Source: Desulfovibrio sp. JY
Lineage (GTDB): Bacteria > Desulfobacterota > Desulfovibrionia > Desulfovibrionales > Desulfovibrionaceae
Direction: 5' to 3'
Assembly (NCBI GenBank): GCA_021730285.1
Contig: CP082962.1
Coordinates: 4,163,501 to 4,227,500 of the forward strand
Length of the DNA: 64,000 nucleotides
The position numbers and the translations under genes were made by a program. Positions 38,633-47,052 of this stretch are shown here, in pieces. Every line of letters begins with the position of its first letter. Positions within the stretch are counted from its first letter, which is position 1. A model generated the notes under the pieces. The model was not told the origin of the DNA and made no database searches. It saw only the letters and a list, made by a program, of their open reading frames with translations.

Positions 38633-40102
38633 TCAGGCGACGGGCTGTCGCAGGTCCCCGACGGGACGCCCCGGCATTTTCCGCCCGTCCGGCTTCCCGC
38701 CCCCGGGGAAGGCGCGCGACGCGGGCGGCGCGGGCGACGGCCGCCCCCCAACGGCCTCGGTCCGCATCTCCCGGGTCGGCTGGGTCTGCGAAACAAGGCC
38801 CGACAAGGCGACCGACATGGCGACGTAGACGAACAGAAGCTCGGAATTTTCCCGGCTCAGAAATGTCGCGCCGACGCAAAAAGCCACCATTCCGGCCAAA
38901 ATCCCCCGGCCGTGCAAGGCCCCCCAGGCATCCCCGGCCCGGCGCGCCCGCAGGTAAGCGCGAAACGCCGCGGCCATGGCCCAACCAATCATCAGAACAT
39001 AGAAAAGGAGCGTGATCTCCCCGCCTTCCGCGCCGACCTGGAACCAGGTGTTATGGGCCACGGCGCCTTCCGTCGTGCTGACGCGGCGTTCGTATTCCTT
39101 GATGAAATTCCCCCACCCCACGCCCTTTATGGGATTGTCCCGCATGACTTCGTAGGCGATCCGCCAGAAATAGACCCGCTCGGCGCCGGTATACTCCTCG
39201 CCTTCATCCACCGGTTTCTCCCAGGCCGACGCCGCCTTCTCCTCGAGGCCGAAAATGCTTTTCACCCGGTCCACATAGGAGCCCGGCATGTAAAAGGAGA
39301 CCACGAGCGCCATGACCGCGCCAACGGCCACAATCCGCCAGGGCTTGCGATCGAGCAGCAAAAACACCAGCCCCGACACCACGGCGGCCAAAAAGCCCCC
39401 CCGCGAGTAGGTCAGCGTCAGGGTCAGCAACGCGCCGATGGCCGCCAGACCAAAAATCAGACGCGCCTTCCAGCCCCGGTTCCAATGCAAGGCCAGCGCG
39501 ACGTAAAAAAGCGGCAGGCCCATGGCCAGGGCCAAGGCCCAGTCGTTGGAGTCGTTGATCCAGCCGGCAACGCCCTGGATGCCGACCCAGGCTTGCAGGG
39601 TCTGGGTTTCCACAAGGTTTTTGAGCACATCGAAGGCCAGGCTGGCCAATATGCCCCAGAAAAAGAAGGTGTAATCCTTGCGGTCCGCGATGGCCCAGAC
39701 CGTCAGTATGGCCAAAATCCCCACCTTGAGAAATTCGTCCAGGCGCTTTTGGGCCAGCTGCGGCTCCAGGGCCGTCATGGCGGCCACCACGGCCATGATC
39801 AGAAAGGCGGTCAGGGCCACCAGCGTCATGGGGAAGCGGAAGGCCAAACGGCGCAGGTGCAGCAGGCAGGCGGCTAGCGCCACCCCGGCCGCTATCTTGG
39901 CCAGGGGCACCCCCATGAGGAACGGGTAGCTCGCCTGGGGATTCATGATGGAGGTGCCGAAATACATGATCATGGCGGCCACGGGGCGAAAAAAGGCGAG
40001 AATCCCCAGGGCGATGTAAAAGATCACGAAAAGCGCGGTCATTACCCACGGCTGACTGAAGGTCAGGCTTCCGAAAACGCCCAGGAGAGAATTGATGCCC
40101 AT
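38633..40102 (-). CDS. O-antigen-ligase/polymerase-like membrane protein, exosortase-A-associated
   Basis: A 489-residue polytopic membrane protein of the Wzy/WaaL superfamily. About 11-12 helices, a large periplasmic loop (EEKAASAWEKPVDEGEEY to GAVAHNTWFQVGAEGG) with the NPIKGVGWGNF and AHNTWFQ motifs typical of these enzymes. It resembles the family proposed as O-glycosylation ligase of XrtA systems (TIGR03097 type). It could polymerise repeat units or ligate glycan to PEP-CTERM protein. ATG at 40102 has AGGA 8 bases upstream. The C-terminal 50 residues are Pro/Arg-rich and cytoplasmic. Confidence 0.87.
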   Translation of the reverse strand: MGINSLLGVFGSLTFSQPWVMTALFVIFYIALGILAFFRPVAAMIMYFGTSIMNPQASYPFLMGVPLAKIAAGVALAACLLHLRRLAFRFPMTLVALTAFLIMAVVAAMTALEPQLAQKRLDEFLKVGILAILTVWAIADRKDYTFFFWGILASLAFDVLKNLVETQTLQAWVGIQGVAGWINDSNDWALALAMGLPLFYVALALHWNRGWKARLIFGLAAIGALLTLTLTYSRGGFLAAVVSGLVFLLLDRKPWRIVAVGAVMALVVSFYMPGSYVDRVKSIFGLEEKAASAWEKPVDEGEEYTGAERVYFWRIAYEVMRDNPIKGVGWGNFIKEYERRVSTTEGAVAHNTWFQVGAEGGEITLLFYVLMIGWAMAAAFRAYLRARRAGDAWGALHGRGILAGMVAFCVGATFLSRENSELLFVYVAMSVALSGLVSQTQPTREMRTEAVGGRPSPAPPASRAFPGGGKPDGRKMPGRPVGDLRQPVA

Positions 40103-40145
40103 GGTGCCATCCTGTCGGCTGCGGCCCCGCGCCTCTGCGCCAGGC

Positions 40146-41057
40146 TCAGCTTCGGCCGCTGTCTGGAGGTGCTTGCCCCAAGGAAACGACGGGGAGCGGC
40201 GCCAATGCCGCCAAAACCCGGCCCATCGGCGCGAAGGCCATGGCCGCAAACAAGCCGCGCAAACGCTCTTCGGTCTTGTCCAGGTTGAGGTAATGCCGTA
40301 GCCGGGATTTCCAGCCGGCCTTTCGTATCCGGGGCTGATCGGGATCGACTTCCCAGGGATGAAAATAAACGGCGTACGGCCGATCGCCCTGGCGGGAGAT
40401 CCGGCGTAGCCCCCAGCGGGTGAACCATCCCGGGAAAAGCCGCAGATAGCCGCCCCCGCCAATGGGCACGGCCAGGGAGCGCCCGAGGAAGCGCAGGCGC
40501 AGCGTGGTCGGGGGAAACTCCACGATCTCGCCGGAAGCCCGCCTTATGCGGTGGGGATGCGGCAGGGCTCCGGGAAATCCGTACAGGTCGTGTATGATGG
40601 GGAATATGCTGGAATCATAGGCGAAGCCTTCCTCGATGAGGACATCCAGGGCCCAGGCGGTCGCGGGCGTGATGGAATAGCTCGGGGCGCGGTAGCCCCG
40701 GACCGGCCGGCCGGTAAGGTCTTCGAGCAGGGCCTTGGCCGAGGCCACATCCCGTCGGAAGGTTTCGGGCGTCTGAAACAGGATGCGCTGATGCGCATAG
40801 CCATGGCAGGCGATTTCATGGCCGGCGGCCTCGATGGCCCGCACCAGCCCCGGGTGGCGTCTGGCCACCCAGCCGAGCACGAAAAACGTCCCGGCAAGCT
40901 TGTATTCGTGCAACAAATCCAACACGCGGTGCGTGTTGGCCTCGATCCGCGATTCCAGCCCGTCCCAACTTTCGGGGGGGATGACGGATTCAAACGCGCT
41001 GACGTGATAGTAATCCTCCACATCCACGGTCAAAGCATTACATGGAGGATTACACAC
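40146..41057 (-). CDS. XrtA-system polysaccharide deacetylase
   Basis: A 303-residue NodB-type deacetylase of the exosortase-associated family (TIGR03006 type with a C-terminal DUF3473 region). Signatures are ALTVDVEDYYHVSAFE, GTFFVLGWVA, HEIACHGYAH, YRAPSYSIT and YFHPWEVDPDQPR. No signal peptide, as usual for this family. Start is GTG at 41057 with GAGG 7 bases upstream; no in-frame ATG fits. It lies 7 bases after the outer-membrane barrel gene. Confidence 0.92.
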   Translation of the reverse strand: MCNPPCNALTVDVEDYYHVSAFESVIPPESWDGLESRIEANTHRVLDLLHEYKLAGTFFVLGWVARRHPGLVRAIEAAGHEIACHGYAHQRILFQTPETFRRDVASAKALLEDLTGRPVRGYRAPSYSITPATAWALDVLIEEGFAYDSSIFPIIHDLYGFPGALPHPHRIRRASGEIVEFPPTTLRLRFLGRSLAVPIGGGGYLRLFPGWFTRWGLRRISRQGDRPYAVYFHPWEVDPDQPRIRKAGWKSRLRHYLNLDKTEERLRGLFAAMAFAPMGRVLAALAPLPVVSLGQAPPDSGRS

Positions 41058-41064
41058 GCAAACC

Positions 41065-42288
41065 TCAAAATTCCCTGGTGAGGGTCAGGCCAACGATGTT
41101 GACATAATAGGAACTACTGTCCGAATTGTAGGAATCATTGTGCTTCAAACGATAGTAGCCCTTGAGCGCGAAATTTTTCGGCAGCTCGTAGCGCAATTCA
41201 CCCGTGCCGTAGATCCGCGCCACACTGTTGTTGCTCGTGACGGTATTGACGCGGCTTACGGCTGCCAGGATGCTCAAACGCGAGGTAAGTTCGTATTCCA
41301 CCTGTCCCGTGAGGGTGAAGTCGTTGGATTGCTGGGTATCCTCCCCCGAATAATTGGAATAGGCGGCATTGGCGGTAAGCTTGGTCCGGTCGAACGTCTG
41401 CGTGACCGTGGCGCTGTAGAGGGCCCGGAAGGAATTGTAGGTGGATGTCGGGTTGTCCACGTAATCGCCCTGGCTCTCCAGAATGAGGGCGGTTCTCCCC
41501 ATGGTGTGGGTCAGGCCGGCCGACCAGGTGGGCATCCAGTTGGACGACGCGCCGGAATCGGGCACGGTTTCCACGGTGCCGACGCGGCCGAAAATGAAGC
41601 TGTCCTCTTTGTAGGTGTACCGGCCGACCATGGTGGCCATGTACCGGTTGAGGTTGAGCTGGGTGGTGAACTGCCGTTCGGCCCGGACGCCGGCCCCGAG
41701 TTCCAGTTTGGCGGTCATCTCGTGCAGGACGTCCAGAAAGACCGTCGTGATGTTCTTCTCCACGGTGCCGCTGCCGCCGCCGTAAAGATCTTCCTTTGTC
41801 ATCGCGCCCAACTTGGTCGTGGTGCGGTCGTTGATGCGCGGCGTCAGCGTGGCGGAAAACGTGGACGTATTCTGGTTGGTCTGATTCACCGTGGAGTCGG
41901 CGGTTCTGGTCTGGCCCTGGGCGGCATTGGTAAAAACCATATGATTGCTGTCCGTGGCTTCCAGGACCAGCAAGTTCTTAATGGCTTCTATATTAAGCTT
42001 TGCCTCTAAATTATTTATCATCTCATTTTGCCGTTGCCCATTGTCATAGAGACGCAACTCACCTTGGTAGTCCACGGAAGCCTGAAAACGGCTGGCGGAA
42101 TATGTCCCCTGGACGCTCGGCACGAACCGGGTGATGAAGTCCGATCGCGGGTGTGAATTCTCATTCACATTATCGGAATACTCTTGGCCGGCACCAACGG
42201 ATACTTTATAATCCAGTTCAGCCCGGGCGAGCGGTGCGAAGCCGAAGCAGGCGATGACAAAGCCAAGGAGCATACAGTAGTTTCGCAT
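41065..42288 (-). CDS. PEP-CTERM-system outer-membrane beta-barrel protein
   Basis: A 407-residue protein with a signal peptide (MRNYCMLLGFVIACFGFAPLARA) and alternating-strand pattern to the C-terminal residue Phe (LTLTREF), the usual outer-membrane insertion signal. It matches the XrtA-associated outer-membrane family TIGR03016. Its likely role is polysaccharide secretion across the outer membrane or anchoring. ATG at 42288 follows AGGA. AT-richer in places than its neighbours. Confidence 0.87.
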   Translation of the reverse strand: MRNYCMLLGFVIACFGFAPLARAELDYKVSVGAGQEYSDNVNENSHPRSDFITRFVPSVQGTYSASRFQASVDYQGELRLYDNGQRQNEMINNLEAKLNIEAIKNLLVLEATDSNHMVFTNAAQGQTRTADSTVNQTNQNTSTFSATLTPRINDRTTTKLGAMTKEDLYGGGSGTVEKNITTVFLDVLHEMTAKLELGAGVRAERQFTTQLNLNRYMATMVGRYTYKEDSFIFGRVGTVETVPDSGASSNWMPTWSAGLTHTMGRTALILESQGDYVDNPTSTYNSFRALYSATVTQTFDRTKLTANAAYSNYSGEDTQQSNDFTLTGQVEYELTSRLSILAAVSRVNTVTSNNSVARIYGTGELRYELPKNFALKGYYRLKHNDSYNSDSSSYYVNIVGLTLTREF

Positions 42289-42363
42289 GGGGCAATTCCT
42301 GGTGTTTAAAGAATTATCCATTTTGCGAAATGCTTTATACTGTATTCCTGGCCCCATCAACAC

Positions 42364-43590
42364 TTAGTAGTGGCCAAACAGAAACCTTTTTATCCATGGC
42401 CTGGGCTTTTCCGTATTTTCCGCGACAGAAACGATCACCGGATCCTCCACGACAATTTCATCCGTGAGATCCACGACCCCAGCCTCCGCATCCTCAGGCA
42501 AAGCCTCCACTGGCGGCGCGGCGACAACGTGTTCCGGGACGCTGCGCATTTCCAGCGATCGCCACATCGCGTCCATGCGTTGGTTCAGATTTTCGAAAAT
42601 GCGCTGCAACTCCCCGCTGAGGGCCTGCATCTGGTCCGTGTGCGCCGCCTCGATCCGCTGCAACCGCCGATCGAGACGGAGCAGAGCCGCCTGTCTGTTT
42701 CCCGGAGGAATCCGCGCCGGCTCCCTGGCCGCGCCGGAACTGTCGTCGTCGGGGGTCTCCATGGTCGTGCTTTCCCAGTACTGCCCGTTGAAATTCAGGT
42801 CCTGGGCTATCTCATGAATCGTCGCCCCCGTGACTTCGCGGCTTTCGTTGGCAAAGGCATCGAGGAGGACATAATCGCACAATATATTGATGAGCCGGGG
42901 AATACCCCGCGTATAGGTATGGATGATGGCGTAGCATTCCGGGGCGATCCGCAAGGCCTCGCGGTTTCCCGCCGCCTCCAGGCGATAGCGGATGTAATGC
43001 TCGATCTCGCCTGCGCCCAACGGCTCGATATTGCAGATGATCTGGATACGTTGGCGCAACTGGAGCAGCGCCGGGTCAGACAACACCCGGCGCAGCTCGG
43101 GCTGCCCGACCAGGATGATGTGCAACAGCTTGCTTTCTTCCGTTTCCAGGTTGGAGAGCATCCGGACTTCTTCCAGAACACTCTTGGACAAATTCTGGGC
43201 CTCGTCGATGATCAGCACCACGGGACAGCGCTTGGCATACTGTTCGATGAGGAACTCCTGAAGGTCGCGCAACAGGGCGGGTTTGTCCTTGTCGCTGGTC
43301 TCCAGGCCGAAGTCCGCGTTGATCATGGCCAGGAGCTGGCGGGACTCCACCTTGGTGTGAAAGACGCGGGACAGGAGCACATTGCGCAGATGCTTCTTGA
43401 TCAGTTCCCGAATGAGGGTTGTCTTGCCGGTGCCTACTTCGCCGGTGAGCAGGATGAACCCCGAGTGCTCCCGTATGCCATAGTCGAGGTAGGACAGAAC
43501 CTTCTTGTGCGACCGGCTCGGGTAGAGAAAGTCGGGGTTCGGCAACAGCTCGAAAGGCTTGCGCCGGAAATTGAAAAAGGCTTCGTACAA
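42364..43590 (-). CDS. XrtA-associated ExeA-like AAA ATPase
   Basis: A 408-residue ATPase: MYEAFFNFRRKPFELLPNPDF opening, Walker A GEVGTGKTTLI (about residue 50), Walker B VVLIIDEAQNL, sensor region ILVGQPELRRVL, and a winged-helix part. A coiled-coil-like and acidic tail (about 285-408) follows. This matches the exosortase-A-linked ATPase family TIGR03015; its exact role in polysaccharide export is not known. Translation starts with TTG at 43590 after a G-rich ribosome site, 18 bases after the kinase stop. Confidence 0.9.
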   Translation of the reverse strand: MYEAFFNFRRKPFELLPNPDFLYPSRSHKKVLSYLDYGIREHSGFILLTGEVGTGKTTLIRELIKKHLRNVLLSRVFHTKVESRQLLAMINADFGLETSDKDKPALLRDLQEFLIEQYAKRCPVVLIIDEAQNLSKSVLEEVRMLSNLETEESKLLHIILVGQPELRRVLSDPALLQLRQRIQIICNIEPLGAGEIEHYIRYRLEAAGNREALRIAPECYAIIHTYTRGIPRLINILCDYVLLDAFANESREVTGATIHEIAQDLNFNGQYWESTTMETPDDDSSGAAREPARIPPGNRQAALLRLDRRLQRIEAAHTDQMQALSGELQRIFENLNQRMDAMWRSLEMRSVPEHVVAAPPVEALPEDAEAGVVDLTDEIVVEDPVIVSVAENTEKPRPWIKRFLFGHY

Positions 43591-43608
43591 GTCCGCCCCC
43601 TGTTGCCC

Positions 43609-44433
43609 TCATTCCACGTATGAGGAGTAGTAGTAATCCTGATAGGCCCCGGCCGGCTGCGTAAAGCTCGAGGCGTTGTACACCACGCCCAGCACCTTGT
43701 TGTTGAGCAGCGTCAGACACTCCCGGACATCGTCCAGGGAGCAGCCGCCTTCCCGGACCACCAGGACGACGCCGTCGGCCAGGTCCACCAGGGTGCGCGT
43801 TTCGGCGAAAAGCAGCACGGGCGGCGTGTCGATAAGCAAAATCCGGTCGGGATACCGCTGCTTCATTTCCGTCAAAAGCCCCCGCATGGAATTGGAGGAA
43901 AACAGTTCCAGGGGGTTTTTGACGGGCTTTTTCCCGGCCGGCAGGAGCACCAGCTTGGGAATGGCCGTCTTGACGAGGGCGTTGCTGATGTCCACCCCCT
44001 GCATCAGGCAGTCCGCCAGTCCCTGTTCGGGATCGACGTCCAGATACCGATGGCAGGAAGGCAGACGCAGATCGGCGTCCACGACCATGACCGTGCGGTC
44101 GTATTCCTGGGCCAGACTGATGGCCAGGTTGCTGGTGACCAGCGACTTGCCTTCGCCGTGATGGGCGCTGGTGATCAGGACGACGTTGTTGAACATCCCC
44201 GGCGCGCTGATCGCCTTGACGAGGAATTCCTTGAGCTTGCGAAACTCCTCGGCTTCCGGGGAATTCGGCTTTTTGAGCACCACCAGCTTCTCCTCCCGGA
44301 GACGGTCGGGATCGATGGGCGCCGGGGGCGGCAACGTCGGATGCTTTTGTCTGAAAGAGGACCAGGCCGCCGGCGGCGATACGTCCGATTGCCGTTGGGA
44401 GGCCTTGCTCAGGGCGTCTTCGATTCTGCTCAT
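43609..44433 (-). CDS. XrtA-associated tyrosine autokinase (BY-kinase)
   Basis: Cytoplasmic bacterial tyrosine kinase of 274 residues that partners the chain-length determinant. It has Walker A SAHHGEGKSLVTSNLA, Walker A' VMVVDADLRLPS, Walker B ILLIDTPPVL and a C-terminal tyrosine cluster (YQDYYYSSYVE) that is autophosphorylated in such kinases to cycle assembly of the export complex. Matches family TIGR03018. It is located 24 bases after the chain-length gene, the usual order for split Wzc-type proteins. Confidence 0.92.
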   Translation of the reverse strand: MSRIEDALSKASQRQSDVSPPAAWSSFRQKHPTLPPPAPIDPDRLREEKLVVLKKPNSPEAEEFRKLKEFLVKAISAPGMFNNVVLITSAHHGEGKSLVTSNLAISLAQEYDRTVMVVDADLRLPSCHRYLDVDPEQGLADCLMQGVDISNALVKTAIPKLVLLPAGKKPVKNPLELFSSNSMRGLLTEMKQRYPDRILLIDTPPVLLFAETRTLVDLADGVVLVVREGGCSLDDVRECLTLLNNKVLGVVYNASSFTQPAGAYQDYYYSSYVE

Positions 44434-44457
44434 GGTCAGGTCCGCCTTGTACGTTCG

Positions 44458-45930
44458 CTAAAGGGAATGCAGCCCGAATTTCTGCAGCCATTCGCCGGTC
44501 ACGCCCATGGCCTTGAGGCTTTCCATCGCCAGCACGCCGAGGACGAGAACGAAATATCCGCCGGCCAGGGCCATCACGAACCTGTCGCGTTTTGCCTGAC
44601 GCCGGGTTTCCGTTTCGCTGGTCATACGCGGAATGACCGCGAAGACAGGCAGGCCAAGCGTCCTCAGTTCCTGGAGGGATCTGATCGAATGGTCGTAGCG
44701 TTCGGACAGGATCACCGCGGCCACCCCGGCGCACAGTCCGAGCACGATGCCGATGACGATGATCAGCGGCCTGTTGGGGCTGGACGGAATCTCGGGCGCC
44801 ACCGCCGGGTCGATGATGCGAAACACCGTGGCCTTGTCCTTGAGCTCCATATCCTTGGAGATCTCGGACTGTCCGTAGCGGGCCACGAGCTGGTTGTAGA
44901 GGTTGGCGTCCTGGTTTCTCCGGTCGACCAGGGTGTGCAGACCGCCCATGACGCGGGGGATCTCCCGAAGCAGTGTTTTATTGTCCTCGATAACCTTTTC
45001 CTGCTGCGCCAGTTGGGTCTTGACCGAGGCGATATCGGCCATCACGAGCCGCGAGGCCCGCGCCGTATCGTCGCGGCCGCCGGAACCGCCGGAGCTGGCG
45101 CGGCTGACCTGCAGGGCCGCCCTGGCCCGTATGACCTTGGGATGCCTTTCGGTATAGATACGCAACAGCCGCTGCAATTCGGCATCCCTTTGCCCGACGC
45201 CCGAACGATGGGCGGGCTTGCCGCTTTGCGCGAGCTTGAGTTTGGTCTCAAGCGGGGCCATTTGCGCGTTGAGTTCCTCGATCTTCTGTTCCGCCTGCCG
45301 GATGTCGGTGCGGACGAAGGTCTCGTCGGTGGTCAGGAGGATGCTGTTTTCGCTCTTGTAGGCGTTGATGGCCTCGTCCTCCTCGGCCAACCGCTTTTTA
45401 TACACCTCTATCTGCTCGGCCAGAAACTTCGTGGCCTCCGTGGATTCCTCGCGTTTGACCAGGGTGTTGTGCTCGATATAGAGCATGGCCAGGGTATTGA
45501 CGAAATCCTGGGCGAACTGCGGCGACCTGTCCCAGAAACTGATGTTGACCACACCCTGCTTCTCATTGAGATTGACCAGGATGCGGCTTTGCAGGTCCTT
45601 GATGTAGGCTTCCTGGTCGTAGCCGACCGGCAACATCATGTCCTGGCCCAAGTCGTTGACCACCTGCGACAGGAGGTTGCGGCTGGTCATGCTCACGGCC
45701 AGCGTATGGATCTTGGTCTGGATGGAAGGCGCGACGGCCAGGCCCTTCACCAGATCCGCCAACACGTTTTGCTGGATGAAAAGGGTCGTCTTGGCCTCGT
45801 ATTTCTTCGGAATAATGTAGCTCACCGCGACGGCCGTCGTCATGGTCAGAAGCGCCACTATCAGAAAGAGACCTTTTTTGAGATAAATGAGCCGCTTATA
45901 TTGGTGGTAATCTTTAAGGAGAGCAAACAT
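44458..45930 (-). CDS. XrtA-system polysaccharide chain-length determinant (Wzz/Wzc-N type)
   Basis: A 490-residue polysaccharide co-polymerase with an N-terminal helix (about 20-40), a large coiled-coil periplasmic part (KFLAEQIEVYKKRLAEEDEA; DIRQAEQKIEELNAQ) and C-terminal helices (about 398-420 and 455-478). A Pro-rich segment PEIPSSPNRPL precedes helix 2, as in Wzz. Fits family TIGR03007. It controls chain length and contacts the Wza-like protein encoded just upstream and the kinase just downstream. Confidence 0.92.
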   Translation of the reverse strand: MFALLKDYHQYKRLIYLKKGLFLIVALLTMTTAVAVSYIIPKKYEAKTTLFIQQNVLADLVKGLAVAPSIQTKIHTLAVSMTSRNLLSQVVNDLGQDMMLPVGYDQEAYIKDLQSRILVNLNEKQGVVNISFWDRSPQFAQDFVNTLAMLYIEHNTLVKREESTEATKFLAEQIEVYKKRLAEEDEAINAYKSENSILLTTDETFVRTDIRQAEQKIEELNAQMAPLETKLKLAQSGKPAHRSGVGQRDAELQRLLRIYTERHPKVIRARAALQVSRASSGGSGGRDDTARASRLVMADIASVKTQLAQQEKVIEDNKTLLREIPRVMGGLHTLVDRRNQDANLYNQLVARYGQSEISKDMELKDKATVFRIIDPAVAPEIPSSPNRPLIIVIGIVLGLCAGVAAVILSERYDHSIRSLQELRTLGLPVFAVIPRMTSETETRRQAKRDRFVMALAGGYFVLVLGVLAMESLKAMGVTGEWLQKFGLHSL

Positions 45931-45945
45931 CTTGTCCCCCGTATG

Positions 45946-46749
45946 CTAGAAAAGGCTCTCGTCCACGATGACGAGGTCTCCGCCCTGCAAGACCACGTTC
46001 TGGGTCAGATCCCCATCGCGAATGAGCTTTTTTGCCTTGATATTGATGATCCGCGCCTGCCCTTCCGCGCCCCGGACGACCCTGGTGTCGTTGGGACTGG
46101 CGAACTTGGAAAAGCCGCCGGCGTCCAGGATGGCCTCGAGCAAGGTCATGCCTTCCCGGTAAACCACGAGCTTGGGGGCGTTGACCGCGCCGACCACATA
46201 CACGCCCCGGTTGGAGGCGGTGGGCGGGAGCAGGATCGTATCCCCGGCCATGAGCGGGACATCCTGGGAGACGTCGCTGCCAACGATCAGGTCGTGGAAA
46301 TCCTTCTTGATGATCTGGTCGTCGCGGACCACGGTCGAGGCGCGTAAATCGGCGCCGCTGATATCGCCCAGGCTGGTCAGAAGATTGAGCAGCGTGGCGT
46401 TTTTGGAAATGTCGACCACCGTGGGCCTCACGCCGCCGCCCATGACGAAAACCTTGTTGTTGCCCGAGCCGACGACAGTGACGTTGACTGTCGGATTGCG
46501 GATGTATTCCTTGATCTTCTTTGTCACCTCGGCTTGCAGTTGCGCCGCAGTAAGCCCCACAGCCTGGACGTCGCCGCTTTGGGGCACGGCGACCATCCCG
46601 TCGGGGCGCACCACCATGTCACCGGAAAAATCCGGTTCGCCGGCCACGCTGATATGAATCTTGTCGCCAGCCGCGAAGGTGTAATCCCTGGCCTGCGCTG
46701 CAACAGGCGTCAAAGCCAGCAGGGCGAAAAGCACCAGCATCCTGACCAT
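45946..46749 (-). CDS. Polysaccharide export protein (Wza-like), XrtA-associated
   Basis: Periplasmic/outer-membrane export protein of 267 residues. It has a signal peptide (MVRMLVLFALLALTPVAAQA), a polysaccharide-export domain (YTFAAGDKIHISVAGEPDFSG, VRPDGMVAVP), and SLBB-type repeats (GGGVRPTVVDISKNATLL; VVGAVNAPKLVVYREGMTLLEA). It lacks a lipobox cysteine at the predicted cleavage site, as in other exosortase-linked members (TIGR03027). ATG at 46749 has AGGGAA just upstream and gives a normal signal peptide; ATG at 46806 would give a long N-terminus and cannot be excluded. Confidence 0.88.
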   Translation of the reverse strand: MVRMLVLFALLALTPVAAQARDYTFAAGDKIHISVAGEPDFSGDMVVRPDGMVAVPQSGDVQAVGLTAAQLQAEVTKKIKEYIRNPTVNVTVVGSGNNKVFVMGGGVRPTVVDISKNATLLNLLTSLGDISGADLRASTVVRDDQIIKKDFHDLIVGSDVSQDVPLMAGDTILLPPTASNRGVYVVGAVNAPKLVVYREGMTLLEAILDAGGFSKFASPNDTRVVRGAEGQARIINIKAKKLIRDGDLTQNVVLQGGDLVIVDESLF

Positions 46750-46987
46750 GAGGTTCCCTGTCCCGCTGCATGACGGCACGATGTCTGAACAGATATTGCG
46801 CTTCATGACGCTTCCCCGTTTCAAAAGTGTTTCCGACACGTATCCCCGACGTCCATTGCCCAAACCCCGCACAGAGACCGGAGCGTTCCGGCATCCGTCC
46901 GCTTATCTTATCGGCGAAGTCGCCGCATCGAACGCATTCCTGGTGTAAGACGCACCGCAAGTACTCTCGTTATCCATCATCATTGGT

Positions 46988-46993
46988 ATTATA
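46988..46993 (-). promoter_or_regulatory. Candidate -10 box upstream of the export gene
   Basis: A perfect TATAAT hexamer on the minus strand in the intergenic region before the Wza-like gene. No good -35 box was seen at normal spacing, so this is weak evidence for a promoter starting the export gene and those after it. Confidence 0.3.
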
Positions 46994-47052
46994 CACTCTT
47001 TTTCGCGACAGTTTTCTCTCTCTGAATTATCGTGCCGCAGGCCAGGAGACAT

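Noticed and set aside
44050-46347. A 765-residue plus-strand frame opposite the kinase and chain-length genes
   Set aside because: Antisense to recognisable genes, His/Gln/Gly-rich without any domain; a GC-driven shadow. The same applies to other long antisense frames such as 4869-6578, 7463-9061 and 22429-23898.
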